Assembly: GCF_011762045.1 (NCBI RefSeq)
Contig: NZ_JAASQS010000006.1
Coordinates: 1 to 64,000, forward strand
Direction: 5' to 3'
Length of the DNA stretch: 64,000 bases
Source of the DNA: Rhizomicrobium electricum
Lineage (GTDB): Bacteria > Pseudomonadota > Alphaproteobacteria > Micropepsales > Micropepsaceae
In this document: positions 53,987 through 63,873 of the stretch, piece after piece
Numbering within the stretch: position 1 is the first letter of the stretch
Layout of the letters: each line of letters opens with the position of its first letter
Notes under the pieces: generated by a model
What the model saw: the letters and a program-made list of their open reading frames with translations, nothing else
The model's database searches: none
What the model was told of the DNA's origin: nothing
Translations under genes and position numbers: made by a program

Positions 53987-54015
53987 ATCACAGTTCTGCA
54001 AAGGTTTTGTGACAG
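53987..54015 (-). promoter_or_regulatory. Pho-box-like array in front of pstC
   Basis: On the minus strand: CTGTCAC-AAAA-CCTTTGC-AGAA-CTGTGAT. Three 7-base units spaced by 4 bases give an 11-base period, as PhoB binding sites do. The outer two match CTGTCAT well; the middle one is poor. It sits upstream of the pstC start in the right direction. Confidence 0.55.
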
Positions 54016-54160
54016 CCTGCGAAGGCCGTCGAGGACGGAGCGGAAATGCCGCTATTCCGCCCTCACAAGTCCTTGAACGACGTTCGAAATCGCGATTCCA
54101 CACCCGGTTTTAAGGCTTCCGCAACCACACCTGCGGCTTAGTTTCCGGGGGAGAGGCTTT

Positions 54161-56338
54161 ATGGCCCTGCGCATTGTCCGGACCGTTTTCGGCCTGGCCG
54201 CTTTGGCCTTGCTGGTGGTGTCGTTGTGCGACCTGGTCGTGCACGGCCGCCCGGTCTGGTTCCAGCCCTGGTCGCTCGGGATGCTGGTGGCGGTCGTTCT
54301 GGCCTATGTGCTGCACAGTTTCGTCTCGATGCGGACCCATTACGAAACGGCCGAGCGGCAAACGCAGCAGCTTCACGCTACGGCAACCCGGTTGCAGAAA
54401 TCGCTGGCGGCGGTATCCGCGGCCAACGCCCAGCTCAACCAGAGCGAAATTCGCTACAAAGGTCTGGTCGATGCCCAGGGCGACGCCATTTTCCGCCGGG
54501 CGCCGGACTCGACCCTGACCTACGGCAATGATGCCTTCTTCCGGCTGTTCGGTCTCAATCCCCAAACCGCCATCGGCAAACCGTTCGCGCCGGAACTGCA
54601 CCCGGACAGCCGCGCCCCCTATTTCGGTTCTTTCGGTGGTCTCGAGACCGGCCATGCCCGCGCCCGCTACGACCAATATGTGCGCACGGCCTACGGCTGG
54701 CGCTGGCTCGCCTGGGAAGATTACGCTATTCGCGACAGCCTCGGCCGGCTGGTGGAAGTCCAGAGCGTCGGCCGCGACATCACCGACCGCAAGGCGCTGG
54801 AAGAGGCCCTGACCGACGCCCGCGACAAGGCGGAAGCCGCCTCGCGCGCCAAATCCGGCTTCCTCGCCACCATGAGCCACGAAATCCGCACGCCGATGAA
54901 CGGCGTTCTCGGTATGGCGCGGCTGTTGCTCGAAACCGAGCTCAAGCCGGAGCAGAAGACCTATGCCGAGGCGATCAAGCAATCGGGCGAGACCCTCCTC
55001 ACCCTGATCGGCGACATCCTCGATTTCTCCAAGATCGAGTCCGGCAACCTGAGCCTGGAAGAGGAAGAGACCGAGATCCGGCCGCTGATCGAAGGGGTCA
55101 CCGAACTGCTCTCGCCCCGCGGTCACGCCAAAGGCATCGAGCTTGTCGCCGTAGCGGCGCCCGACGTGCCGGTTGCCATCCGCTCCGACCGCATGCGGCT
55201 CAGGCAAATCCTGATCAATCTCGTCGGCAACGCGGTGAAGTTCACCGAGACCGGCGGCATCAGCATCAGGGTTTCGCGGCTGGTGCGCGACGAACGCGTT
55301 TTCCTGCGCTTCGAAGTGCGCGACACCGGCATCGGCGTACCGGAAGCCAAGCGCAAAGAAATTTTCGAGGAATTCGTCCAGGCCGACTCCAGCCACGGCC
55401 GCAAGTTCGAAGGCACCGGCCTCGGACTGGCGATTTCGCGGCGGCTGGTCAAGGCCATGGGCGGCGAGATCGGTCTCGATCCGGCTCCCGGCGGCGGCAG
55501 CCTGTTCTGGTTCACCGTGCCCGCCATCGGGGCGCCCGCTACGCCCGAATTCGGTCAGGCGCTGGCCGGCAAGCGCGTCGCCGTGCTGTCGCGCAATTCG
55601 ATCCTGCGCGAAGGCCTGATCGGCCAGCTCGAAGCGGCCGGCGCCGAACCGGTCGCTTTGACCGAAGCCGGCTTGCGCGAGGCCGATGTGCTTCTGATCG
55701 ACGGCGGCCCCGAACCCGATCCGCGACCCGTTGCCCCACCGATGCCCTCGGTGGCGTCCTATCTTTTGCTGTCGCCGGCCGCCCATGCGGCAAGCGCCGA
55801 AGAACACCTCAACGGCTTCGACGGCTTCCTGGTCAAGCCGGTGCGCCAAGGCACTTTGATCGCCCGCATCGCCAATCGCATGCCCGCAGCGGAGCCGGCG
55901 CACACCGCACCCAAACCGGAGCCGACGGCCGACGGCAGCGGCTGTCACGTTCTTTTGGCGGAAGACAACCCGATTAATGCGCTCTTGATCAAAGAGCTGC
56001 TCAAGCGCCGCGGCCACACCTGCACCCATGTTGCCAACGGCGAAGGCTTGGTCTCGGCGATGCGCGGAGGCGATTTCGACCTCGTCCTCACCGATATTCA
56101 CATGCCGGGCATGGATGGCGTTGAGGCGACGAAGGCGATCCGCGAGCTGGAAAGCAAGCACGGCCGGGCGCGCACGCCGATCATCGCCCTCACCGCCGAT
56201 GTGCTCGAAACCGGACGCCGGGCTTGCCGTGAGGCGGGTATGGATGGTTTTCTCACCAAACCCGTCGAACCAACCCAGCTGGACGACATGTTTGCAGCCT
56301 TTTTCCCCGATCGCTTCCCCGGACGCTCCGTAGCATGA
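54161..56338 (+). CDS. Hybrid sensor histidine kinase with two receiver domains
   Basis: 725 residues. Two membrane segments (about 8-27 and 37-57) with a very short periplasmic loop, then a PAS domain (about 95-215), HisKA with the phospho-histidine H240 ([11 protein letters not shown]), HATPase with N (NLVGNAVKF), G1 (DTGIGVPEA) and G2 (GTGLGLAI). Receiver 1 (about 470-575) is degenerate: SRNS replaces the acidic pair, though LLIDG and LVKP remain. Receiver 2 is complete with DN, D645 (DIHMPGMDG) and K (LTKP). The product may phosphorylate the Hpt protein at 42870. Coupled to ampG by ATGA. Confidence 0.92.
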   Translation: MALRIVRTVFGLAALALLVVSLCDLVVHGRPVWFQPWSLGMLVAVVLAYVLHSFVSMRTHYETAERQTQQLHATATRLQKSLAAVSAANAQLNQSEIRYKGLVDAQGDAIFRRAPDSTLTYGNDAFFRLFGLNPQTAIGKPFAPELHPDSRAPYFGSFGGLETGHARARYDQYVRTAYGWRWLAWEDYAIRDSLGRLVEVQSVGRDITDRKALEEALTDARDKAEAASRAKSGFLATMSHEIRTPMNGVLGMARLLLETELKPEQKTYAEAIKQSGETLLTLIGDILDFSKIESGNLSLEEEETEIRPLIEGVTELLSPRGHAKGIELVAVAAPDVPVAIRSDRMRLRQILINLVGNAVKFTETGGISIRVSRLVRDERVFLRFEVRDTGIGVPEAKRKEIFEEFVQADSSHGRKFEGTGLGLAISRRLVKAMGGEIGLDPAPGGGSLFWFTVPAIGAPATPEFGQALAGKRVAVLSRNSILREGLIGQLEAAGAEPVALTEAGLREADVLLIDGGPEPDPRPVAPPMPSVASYLLLSPAAHAASAEEHLNGFDGFLVKPVRQGTLIARIANRMPAAEPAHTAPKPEPTADGSGCHVLLAEDNPINALLIKELLKRRGHTCTHVANGEGLVSAMRGGDFDLVLTDIHMPGMDGVEATKAIRELESKHGRARTPIIALTADVLETGRRACREAGMDGFLTKPVEPTQLDDMFAAFFPDRFPGRSVA

Positions 56339-57639
56339 GCGAAAAATCCCGGCGTCCGCTTGCCGTTTATTTCGAACGGCAGAACCTCATCATGCTCGCG
56401 CTCGGCTTTTCGAGCGGCTTGCCGTTCCTCCTCGCGGGCAACACCCTCGGCTATTGGTTGCGCGAAGAAGGCACTTCGCTCGCCGCCATCGGCTTCATTA
56501 CCTGGGTAGGGCTGGCATACACCTTCAAGTTCCTGTGGGCGCCGCTGATCGACCGGACGTTTGCACCGTTCTTGATGCGCTTCGGCCGCCGTCGTTCCTG
56601 GATGCTGTTCACCCAGGCCATCATTCTCGCAGCATTGACCCTGATGGGCTTCTACGGGCTCAGCCACGGGCTGGTGTTTCTCGGCGTTCTGGCGGCGGTG
56701 GTGACGTTTACCTCGGCCACGCAGGACATCGTGGTCGACGCCTGGCGCATCGAAACCGCCCGCGATGCCGAAGAACTCGGCATCCTCACATCGGCCTATA
56801 CGTTCGGCTATCGCTCCGCGCTGCTGGCGGCGGAAGCCGTCATTCTCCTTTTGGCGACGCGCATCGGCTGGAATTCGTCTTATGCGGTCTACGGCCTCCT
56901 GATGCTCGTCGGGGTCGTAGCCTGTCTTTGCGCGGCCGAACCGGCCAAGTCGCTGGCGCGCAAGACCCTGCCCGTATTGTGGAGCTGGCGCGGCGCTTTC
57001 GATGCGATCGTCGGACCGTTCATCGCTTTCTTCAAGGCCCACGGAGCCGGTGCCGCAATCGTGACGCTGGCCGCCATCAGCCTGTTCCAGCTTCCCAATT
57101 TCCTGATGGGGCCGATGGCCAATCCGTTCTATCACGACCTCGGCATGACCAAGGATACGGTCGGCGCGGTGCGCGGCACCTTCGGGCTTGCCGCGGTGTT
57201 CGTCGGCGTCGCGACCGGCGGGTTCCTGGTGCTCAAGCTCGGAAAGGTCTGGGCGCTGGTGGTGGGCGGCTCAACCCAGATCCTCGGCACCATTGCCTAC
57301 GCCGTTCTGCCGTATCACCACGATCCCGTGACCTTCGCGGCGATCATGGCGCTCGATAATTTCGGAATTGCAGTGGCAGGTGTCACACTCGTCACCTATA
57401 TGTCTAGTCTGACCTCGATCGGCTACACCGCCACCCAGTATGCGTGGCTGAGTTCCGTCTACACGGTGTTCGGCAAGCTTCTGAAAGGTTTCACCGGGGC
57501 AATGGTGGACGGGATCGCCGCGCACATCGGCCTCATGCAGGCTTATGCCGTGTTCTTCATCGGCGCCGGTTTGTTGGGCATTCCGGCCATTCTGCTGTTC
57601 CTGTGGCTTGCGTCACAGCGCCGCCCGCAGGCAACGTAA
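56335..57639 (+). CDS. ampG: AmpG-type muropeptide permease (MFS)
   Basis: 434 residues, 12 membrane segments. AmpG hallmark: LGFSSGLPFLLAGNTLGYWLREEG, SATQDIVVDAWRIE and FGIAVAGVTLVTYMS. Imports GlcNAc-anhydroMurNAc peptides for cell-wall recycling. Its ATG overlaps the hybrid-kinase stop, so the kinase and permease share a transcript. Confidence 0.93.
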   Translation: MSEKSRRPLAVYFERQNLIMLALGFSSGLPFLLAGNTLGYWLREEGTSLAAIGFITWVGLAYTFKFLWAPLIDRTFAPFLMRFGRRRSWMLFTQAIILAALTLMGFYGLSHGLVFLGVLAAVVTFTSATQDIVVDAWRIETARDAEELGILTSAYTFGYRSALLAAEAVILLLATRIGWNSSYAVYGLLMLVGVVACLCAAEPAKSLARKTLPVLWSWRGAFDAIVGPFIAFFKAHGAGAAIVTLAAISLFQLPNFLMGPMANPFYHDLGMTKDTVGAVRGTFGLAAVFVGVATGGFLVLKLGKVWALVVGGSTQILGTIAYAVLPYHHDPVTFAAIMALDNFGIAVAGVTLVTYMSSLTSIGYTATQYAWLSSVYTVFGKLLKGFTGAMVDGIAAHIGLMQAYAVFFIGAGLLGIPAILLFLWLASQRRPQAT

Positions 57640-57726
57640 ACCACGTCGGTAGTTCCCCGGTTTGTCTTGGCCACTGCCCTGAAGTAAAATCCGATTTTCC
57701 GCGTCGACGCCCAGGAAGCGCACGTC

Positions 57727-58569
57727 ATGGTGAACATCTACGAAGCTGGTCCCCTCGAAGGACGCATTGCCCATTGGCCGGTTCTTGCCGCCGCGGGCGT
57801 GCTGGAAGTCCGCTTGGCCGAAACCGATATGGAAGTCGAGGCCGCCCAACGGCTGCGTTATCACGTCTTCTATCAGGAGATGAGTGCCATCCCGAGCCCG
57901 GAGATGGTGCAATCGGGACGCGACTTCGACCATTTCGATGACGTCTGCGATCATCTTCTGGTGGTCGACCGCTCGGTGATCGACGACGACGGCCAGCCGG
58001 CCGTGGTCGGCACCTATCGCCTGATGCGCGACGTCGATGCCAAGCGCGCCGGCGGTTTCTACACCGGCAGCGAATACGACATCTCGCCGATGCTCAACGG
58101 CTTGCCGGCGAACACCAAGCTGCTCGAACTCGGCCGTTCGTGCGTCTTGAAGGAATACCGCTCGCGGCCCGGCGCCATGCAGCTTCTGTGGCGCGGCATC
58201 AGCGTTTATCTCGCCCGCTTCTCGATCGAGGTGATGTTCGGCTGCGCATCGTTCGCCGGCATCGATCCCAAGGCGTTGGCGCTGCCGCTCAGCTATCTCT
58301 ACCACTTCCATCTGGCGGCGCCCGAAATCCGCGTGCGCGCCAATCCGAGCCTTTACGTCGACATGAACCTGATGCCGAAGGAAGCGATCGATCCCAAGGA
58401 AGCGCTGCGCACACTGCCGCCGCTCCTCAAGGGTTATGTGCGCGCCGGTGCGGGTATCGGTGACGGCGCCGTGGTCGACCGCCAGTTCGGCACCACCGAC
58501 GTGTTCATCTATTTCCCGGTCAAGAGCCTCGAAGGCCGCTACAGCCGCAAATTCGAAGTGAAGCAGTAG
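57727..58569 (+). CDS. olsB: Ornithine-acyl-ACP N-acyltransferase OlsB-like
   Basis: 280 residues of the GNAT-like OlsB/hemolysin family. Motifs: AQRLRYHVFYQEMSA, RDFDHFDDVCDHLLVVD, LELGRSCVLKEYR and FGCASFAGIDPK. Makes the lyso-ornithine lipid from ornithine and 3-hydroxyacyl-ACP. olsA, the second acyltransferase, is not adjacent, but plsC at 33901 is an acyltransferase of that kind. Ends before the hairpin at 58593. Confidence 0.9.
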   Translation: MVNIYEAGPLEGRIAHWPVLAAAGVLEVRLAETDMEVEAAQRLRYHVFYQEMSAIPSPEMVQSGRDFDHFDDVCDHLLVVDRSVIDDDGQPAVVGTYRLMRDVDAKRAGGFYTGSEYDISPMLNGLPANTKLLELGRSCVLKEYRSRPGAMQLLWRGISVYLARFSIEVMFGCASFAGIDPKALALPLSYLYHFHLAAPEIRVRANPSLYVDMNLMPKEAIDPKEALRTLPPLLKGYVRAGAGIGDGAVVDRQFGTTDVFIYFPVKSLEGRYSRKFEVKQ

Positions 58570-58592
58570 AGCCCTTTGCCCGATAGTGTTTG

Positions 58593-58619
58593 TCATGGCC
58601 GGGTCGTTCCCGGCCATGA
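58593..58619. terminator. Two-way terminator hairpin between olsB and gshB
   Basis: TCATGGCCGGG (58593-58603) and CCCGGCCATGA (58609-58619) are perfect inverted complements of 11 bases with a TCGTT loop. It lies between convergent genes (olsB plus, gshB minus). No long U-tract, so the terminator role is inferred from position. Confidence 0.6.
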
Positions 58620-58630
58620 TGCTCTCGGGA

Positions 58631-59572
58631 TTATCCCTTCCGCCGCAGCTCGATCGCATCCCAGATCAGCGCCGCGCCGTCGGGACCGCCAAAGCGTTTG
58701 ATTTCCTGGATGCCGGTCGGCGAGGTGACGTTGATCTCGGTGAGATAATTGCCGATCACGTCGATGCCGGTGAAGATCAGTCCGCGCGCCCGAAGCTCGG
58801 GGCCGATCGCAGCGCAGATTTCAAGGTCGCGTACGGTGGGTTCGACCGGTTCGGGACGGCCGCCGACATGCATGTTGGAGCGCGCCTCGCCCGCTGCCGG
58901 AACGCGATTGATGGCGCCCGCATATTCGCCGTCGACGAGGATGATGCGTTTGTCGCCCTGGCGCACCTGAGGCAGATAGCGCTGCACCATGATCGGCTCG
59001 CGATAGAAGGCGGTGAACATTTCGAGCAACGAGCCGAGGTTTTCGTCGTCGGGCTTCAAGCGGAACACGCCGGCGCCGCCGTTGCCGTAGAGCGGCTTCA
59101 GGATGATGTCGTGATATTCGGCACGGAAAGCCTTGATCTCCGCCGGATCGGAGGTGATCAGCGTCGGCGGCATCAAATCCTTGAACAGGGTGACGAACAG
59201 CTTTTCCGGCGCATTGCGCACCTCGCGCGGATCGTTGACCACCAGCGTCTTGGGGTGGATGCGTTCGAGCAGATGGGTGGTGGTGATGTAGCCCATGTCG
59301 AACGGCGGGTCCTGCCGCAGCAGCACGACATCGGCATCGGAAAGATCGTAGCGGAAGGGTTCGCCCAATTCGAAATGGTCTCCCGCCACCGGCTGAACCT
59401 GTAACGGGCGCACCACGGCCGATACGATCCCGTCGCGGAACGTCAGCGCGCTCGGGTTGTAATAGTAGAGCTTGTGGCCGCGCGCCTGTGCCTCCAGGGC
59501 CAGCGCAAAGGTGGAATCGGCCGCGATCTTGACGGTCTCGATCGGGTCCATCTGGATGGCAACGGTGAGCAT
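58631..59572 (-). CDS. gshB: Glutathione synthetase
   Basis: 313 residues from ATG 59572 (E. coli 316). ATP-grasp ligase that joins gamma-Glu-Cys and glycine. Motifs: [52 protein letters not shown] and [19 protein letters not shown] INVTSPTG. The frame is open to 59668, but the upstream part is in the yraN-gshB gap. Follows yraN by 67 bases. Confidence 0.96.
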   Translation of the reverse strand: MLTVAIQMDPIETVKIAADSTFALALEAQARGHKLYYYNPSALTFRDGIVSAVVRPLQVQPVAGDHFELGEPFRYDLSDADVVLLRQDPPFDMGYITTTHLLERIHPKTLVVNDPREVRNAPEKLFVTLFKDLMPPTLITSDPAEIKAFRAEYHDIILKPLYGNGGAGVFRLKPDDENLGSLLEMFTAFYREPIMVQRYLPQVRQGDKRIILVDGEYAGAINRVPAAGEARSNMHVGGRPEPVEPTVRDLEICAAIGPELRARGLIFTGIDVIGNYLTEINVTSPTGIQEIKRFGGPDGAALIWDAIELRRKG

Positions 59573-59639
59573 GGCGGCGATCCTCAGCAAGCGCGTCTTG
59601 TATAGATTGGTGCGGCCCCGCTTGGGAACAAGGCCTGAA

Positions 59640-60014
59640 TTAAAGGCAGTCCTCCGGCCGCCAAGCATCCTTAAAATGCCGCGGCAACCGGCCGGGGAGA
59701 ACGGTCACGACGTCGAACCGCGCCAGCTCGGGCCGGCCGGAAAGCCATAAGGCGGCAGCACGGGCGATGCGGCCGCGCTGGCGCGGGCCGACAGCCTCGG
59801 TGGCGAGGAACTGGTCGGGACGCGCTTTCACTTCGACAAAGCAGACAATGCCGGACGGCGTGCGGGCGATCAGGTCGATTTCGCCGGCCCTCGTCTTCAC
59901 CCGGCGGCCGAGGATGCGATAACCCTTGCAGACCAGAAGCGCGAGCGCGAACAGTTCCGCGGCGCGCCCGCGTTTCTCCGAGGTCCGTCCGGTTTCAGTC
60001 CGCTTGCGCATCAT
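59640..60014 (-). CDS. yraN: UPF0102 family endonuclease-like protein YraN
   Basis: 124 residues with a restriction-endonuclease-like core: [37 protein letters not shown] supplies the D and E-x-K catalytic pattern. Physiological role unknown. The start is ATG 60014 or 60011, overlapping the rsmI stop by up to 20 bases. Confidence 0.9.
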   Translation of the reverse strand: MMRKRTETGRTSEKRGRAAELFALALLVCKGYRILGRRVKTRAGEIDLIARTPSGIVCFVEVKARPDQFLATEAVGPRQRGRIARAAALWLSGRPELARFDVVTVLPGRLPRHFKDAWRPEDCL

Positions 60015-60912
60015 CCTTCTTCTTGGCCAGGGCGCGCGAATAAACCTCTTTGCGCGGCGCCTTCAGCATTTCGGAAATCAGATCGACCGCCGCACGCACC
60101 GGCATGAAGGCAAGCGCTTTGTCCAGCGCGGCATCGACGGCCGTAAAATCGGTTTCGGCTTCGCCGGCGGGACCCACCAATAGCGTGATCTCGCCTTTGG
60201 GCTGATCCTCGGCGGCATAAGCGGCCGCCAGTTCGTTCAAAGATCCGCGCCGCACTTCTTCGTGCAGTTTGGTGAGTTCACGCGCCACCGCGGCAGGACG
60301 GTCGCCGAGCACGGCCGCGAGATCGGCGAGCGACTCCGCCAACCGGCCGGGGGACTCGAAAAAGATCAGGGTGGCGCGCAAGGCCTTCCATTCGGCGGCA
60401 AAACTGCGCCGCTCGCCGCTTTTGGGCGGCAGGAAGCCGGCGAACAGAAAGCGGTCGGTCGGCAGTCCCGCCAGCGCGAGGCCCGTCAGCGGTGCCGAAG
60501 GCCCAGGAATGGCATGGACGGGAAGCCCTTCCGCGAGCGCTTCGCGCACCAGCTTGTAGCCGGGGTCGGACACCAGCGGCATGCCGGCGTCGGAGACCAG
60601 AGCGACGCGCATGCCCTGCCGTAGTTTGGCCAGAAGTTTGGGGCGTTCATGGGGGCCGTTATGGTCGTTGTAAGCCACCAGCGGGCGCGAAATCGCGAAG
60701 ATGGCGAGGAGCTTGGACGTCACTCGGGTGTCTTCGGCGGCGATGACGTCGACACCCTTGAGCACATCCAGCGCCCGCAAGGTGACATCCCGCGCATTGC
60801 CGATCGGCGTCGCCACGACATAAAGCCCCGGCGCCAGTTCCGGGGAAGGTTGTTTGGGGGCCTCGGAATGCTTAGGCTCGCCGGCTTGAGGAGCTTTCCA
60901 TGTTTTCGTCAT
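59995..60912 (-). CDS. rsmI: 16S rRNA (cytidine1402-2'-O)-methyltransferase RsmI
   Basis: 305 residues of the SAM-dependent tetrapyrrole-methylase fold. Motifs: GLYVVATPIGNARDVTLRAL, AAEDTRVTSKLL, YNDHN, VSDAGMPLVSDPGYKLV and FAGFLPPKSGERR. 2'-O-methylates C1402 of 16S rRNA. The ATG 60912 lies inside lppC and vice versa: the two divergent genes overlap by 13 bases at their starts. AGGA precedes this ATG by 8 bases. Confidence 0.94.
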   Translation of the reverse strand: MTKTWKAPQAGEPKHSEAPKQPSPELAPGLYVVATPIGNARDVTLRALDVLKGVDVIAAEDTRVTSKLLAIFAISRPLVAYNDHNGPHERPKLLAKLRQGMRVALVSDAGMPLVSDPGYKLVREALAEGLPVHAIPGPSAPLTGLALAGLPTDRFLFAGFLPPKSGERRSFAAEWKALRATLIFFESPGRLAESLADLAAVLGDRPAAVARELTKLHEEVRRGSLNELAAAYAAEDQPKGEITLLVGPAGEAETDFTAVDAALDKALAFMPVRAAVDLISEMLKAPRKEVYSRALAKKKDDAQAD

Positions 60913-62138
60913 TGCTCAAATCCTATACCCGCCCGGCCGTCCGGCGCCTTTGTGCCATTGCCGCGTGCCTCACGATAGGCGCCTGTGCCACCCAGTCGGC
61001 AAATCCGGTTGCGAAAGTGGTACCCGAGCCGCCGCCGGCACCCCACCAGCTTGCCGCCGAAGCCCCCAATTTCCTCAAGCTCCCCAATCTGCCGGCCGGC
61101 ACTACCCCGGTGCGGGTCGGCGTCATCCTGCCGTTCGACAATGCCAGCGCCGGTACCCGCACACTCGCCAAAGCCATGATGCAGGCGGCGGAACTGGCCC
61201 TTTACGATTCCGGCAACCGCAGCATTGTCTTGATGACGGCGGAAGACAGCGGCGCTCCCGGCGATGCCGCCGCCGCGGCCACCAAGCTCCTCAATGAAGG
61301 CGCCGAGATCATCATCGGACCCTTGTTCTCCGGTTCGGTCGAAGCCGTGGCGCCGATCGCGCGCGATCGCGGCGTGCCGGTGCTGGCCTTCTCGACCGAT
61401 CGCAAGGTAGCGGGAAATGGCGTTTATCTTCTCAGCTTCCAGCCGGAAACCGAGGTCAGACGGATCGTCGCCTACGCCGCGAGCCAGGGCCGCACCAAGA
61501 TCGGCGCCCTGATCCCGCAAACCGCCTATGGCGATGTGGTCGAGCAGTCCTTCCGCGAAGCGGCGAAAGAAAGCCATGTGTCGGTTTGCGCCGAAGCCCG
61601 CTTCTCGCCCAGCGCCGGGGCCTTGACCGAACCGGCCGCCGCCATCGCCAAGGCCGGTTGCGACGCTATTCTGGTGCCGCAAGGCGGTTCGCTGATGCGC
61701 GGTCTGGCGCAAACCCTGGCTTATTCCAATGTCGATCTTGCCAAGGTGAAGCTGCTCGGCACCGGGCTGTGGCTCGAGCCCGTCAGCCAGAAAGAAGGTC
61801 TGCTTGCGGGTGCGTGGTTCGCAGCACCACAGCCTTCCACCGACGATGCCTTCAACGCCAAATACCGCGCCACGTTCGGCAGCGAACCGCCGCAACTGGC
61901 CTCACTCGCTTATGATGCCGTCTCGCTGGTGGCGCTGCTGGCCAGCGGCACGCCCTATCACCGCTTCACCCAGCGCGCCATCACCGATCCCAACGGCTTT
62001 GCCGGCGTCAGCGGCATTTTCCGCTTCAAAACCGACGGCAGCATCGATCGCGGCTTGGCGGTTCTGGGCGTCGAACCGGCCGGTTTCACGCTGGTCAATT
62101 CGGCACCGGTGACGTTCCAGGCGGGTCCGCGGAGTTAG
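60900..62138 (+). CDS. LppC/LpoA-type penicillin-binding-protein activator lipoprotein
   Basis: 412 residues. Lipoprotein signal ends LTIGAC (C29). The mature part is a type-1 periplasmic-binding-protein-like fold: VRVGVILPFDNASAGTRTLAKAMMQAAELA, LLNEGAEIIIGPLFSG, VAPIARDRGVPVLAFSTD, ISVIPQTAYGDV-like GALIPQTAYGDVV. LpoA itself lacks conserved small-ligand contacts. Likely outer-membrane lipoprotein that helps PBP1a (family knowledge); the PBP at 3741 is a candidate partner. GAGGAG lies 6 bases before ATG 60900. Confidence 0.9.
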   Translation: MFSSLLKSYTRPAVRRLCAIAACLTIGACATQSANPVAKVVPEPPPAPHQLAAEAPNFLKLPNLPAGTTPVRVGVILPFDNASAGTRTLAKAMMQAAELALYDSGNRSIVLMTAEDSGAPGDAAAAATKLLNEGAEIIIGPLFSGSVEAVAPIARDRGVPVLAFSTDRKVAGNGVYLLSFQPETEVRRIVAYAASQGRTKIGALIPQTAYGDVVEQSFREAAKESHVSVCAEARFSPSAGALTEPAAAIAKAGCDAILVPQGGSLMRGLAQTLAYSNVDLAKVKLLGTGLWLEPVSQKEGLLAGAWFAAPQPSTDDAFNAKYRATFGSEPPQLASLAYDAVSLVALLASGTPYHRFTQRAITDPNGFAGVSGIFRFKTDGSIDRGLAVLGVEPAGFTLVNSAPVTFQAGPRS

Positions 62139-63277
62139 TCGATAAGCGCAGCGATGACGGCGTTCAGAACCAGCATACCGGCCGGCGTGACGCGGAGGCG
62201 CGTGCCATCAAACGCGACCAAGCCGGATGATGTGAGATCGGCGATGCGGGCCGGTGACGGTGCCGTGCCCCAGCGCTTTTCGTAATCGCCGAGATCGAGG
62301 CCTTCGACCAGGCGCAAATTCATCAGCAGATGTTCGCGGGCCGCATCGGCGGGCGCGATTTCATTCCATTCGACAAAGCCATGGCCATCGCGCGCGACAC
62401 GCTCGCGCCAGCGTTCCGGCACCCGCTCGCACGCCGAGGCAAAGCGTTTGCCGCCAAGCTCCAGCCGCCCATGCGCACCGGGACCGAAACCAGCATAAGC
62501 GCCATAACGCCAGTAGAGCAGGTTGTGCCGCGCTTCCTCGCCGGGACGGGCATGATTGGAAACTTCGTAGGCGGGAAGCCCGGCGGCCGCAGTGATCTCC
62601 TGGGTCGCTTCGTAAAGCGCGGCGGCGAGATCTTCGTCCGGTATCGCAAATTTGCCTTCGCGATAGAGCGTGGCGAAGCGGGTCTTCTCTTCTATGGTGA
62701 GCTGGTACAGCGATAGATGCGATGTGTCGAACGCCAAAGCTTCGGCGAGTTCGTTTTTCCACGCCGCTACACTCTGATTGGGACGGGCATAAATCAGATC
62801 GAGCGACACCCGGTCGAAGGTCTTTTGCGCCAGCGCCAGTGCCGCTTTGGCTTCGGCAAGATTGTGCAGACGGCCGAGGAATTTCAGGTCGGCATCGTTC
62901 AAAGCCTGAATACCAAGCGAAATACGATTGATGCCGGCGGCACGGTAATCGGCAAAGCGCGAGGCGTCGGCGCTCGCCGGATTGGCTTCCAGCGTGATCT
63001 CGACATCGTTCGCCCACGGCCATAGCCGCCGGGCTTGTTCGAGAATTTTTGCGATACTCACGCCGTGCGTCAGGCTGGGGGTGCCGCCGCCGAAGAAAAT
63101 CGTCTCCACGACCGGCCGCGCGTCGCCCTGCAACGCGGCGACATGGGCCATTTCAGTCCGGATCGCGTCGCACCAGCCGGTTTCGTCGATCACCGGACGA
63201 ACGTGGGAATTGAAATCGCAATACGGGCACTTGGCCGCGCAGAACGGCCAATGGATATAAAGGCCGAAGCCCGTCAT
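62135..63277 (-). CDS. hemW: Radical SAM haem chaperone HemW
   Basis: 380 residues from ATG 63277. The radical-SAM motif is CAAKCPYC with C13, C17 and C20 ([17 protein letters not shown]). It has the HemW C-terminal domain ([20 protein letters not shown]). HemW lacks the extra cysteine of coproporphyrinogen oxidase HemN and binds haem. Its start overlaps the rdgB stop by 4 bases (ATGA). Confidence 0.94.
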   Translation of the reverse strand: MTGFGLYIHWPFCAAKCPYCDFNSHVRPVIDETGWCDAIRTEMAHVAALQGDARPVVETIFFGGGTPSLTHGVSIAKILEQARRLWPWANDVEITLEANPASADASRFADYRAAGINRISLGIQALNDADLKFLGRLHNLAEAKAALALAQKTFDRVSLDLIYARPNQSVAAWKNELAEALAFDTSHLSLYQLTIEEKTRFATLYREGKFAIPDEDLAAALYEATQEITAAAGLPAYEVSNHARPGEEARHNLLYWRYGAYAGFGPGAHGRLELGGKRFASACERVPERWRERVARDGHGFVEWNEIAPADAAREHLLMNLRLVEGLDLGDYEKRWGTAPSPARIADLTSSGLVAFDGTRLRVTPAGMLVLNAVIAALID

Positions 63278-63873
63278 GCCAGCACGGCCGCAGCGAATTT
63301 CTTGAACGCGTTGGCGCGGTGGCTGATGGAATGCTTCAGCGCGGGATCGATCTCGCCGAAGGTCTCGTGCATGCCGTTGGCAACGAAAATCGGGTCGTAG
63401 CCGAAACCGTTCGAACCACGCGGCGGAAATTCGAGATGGCCGTGCACTTCGCCTTCGAACACTTCCACCTTGCCGTCCGGATCGCTGAGCGCCAGCGAAC
63501 AGACGAACTTGGCGGAACGATCCGTTTTGTTCAGTTCCGTCAGCAGCCGCGCGACCTTGGCCATCGCGAGCGTGAAATCGCGCGTCTCGCCCGCCCAGCG
63601 CGCCGAATAAATGCCGGGCGAACCATCGAGCGCGGCCACCGCCAATCCGGAATCGTCGGCCAGCGCATAGGTCTTGGTCGCCAGCGCGGCAGCACGGGCT
63701 TTCAGGATCGCATTCTCGGCAAAGGTGGTTCCGGTTTCTTCCGGTTCCGGCAGCCCAAGTTCGCCGGCGCCCTTGACGGTGATCCCGTAGGGGGCGAGCA
63801 GATCGAAAATCTCGCGGACCTTGCCTTTGTTGTGGCTGGCGACGACGAGGGTGCAACCCTTCGGCAGTTTCAT
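63274..63873 (-). CDS. rdgB: Non-canonical purine NTP pyrophosphatase
   Basis: 199 residues of the HAM1/RdgB family, removes dITP, XTP and related nucleotides. Motifs: [36 protein letters not shown] and [16 protein letters not shown]. The ATG 63873 overlaps the rph stop (ATGA). Confidence 0.96.
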   Translation of the reverse strand: MKLPKGCTLVVASHNKGKVREIFDLLAPYGITVKGAGELGLPEPEETGTTFAENAILKARAAALATKTYALADDSGLAVAALDGSPGIYSARWAGETRDFTLAMAKVARLLTELNKTDRSAKFVCSLALSDPDGKVEVFEGEVHGHLEFPPRGSNGFGYDPIFVANGMHETFGEIDPALKHSISHRANAFKKFAAAVLA

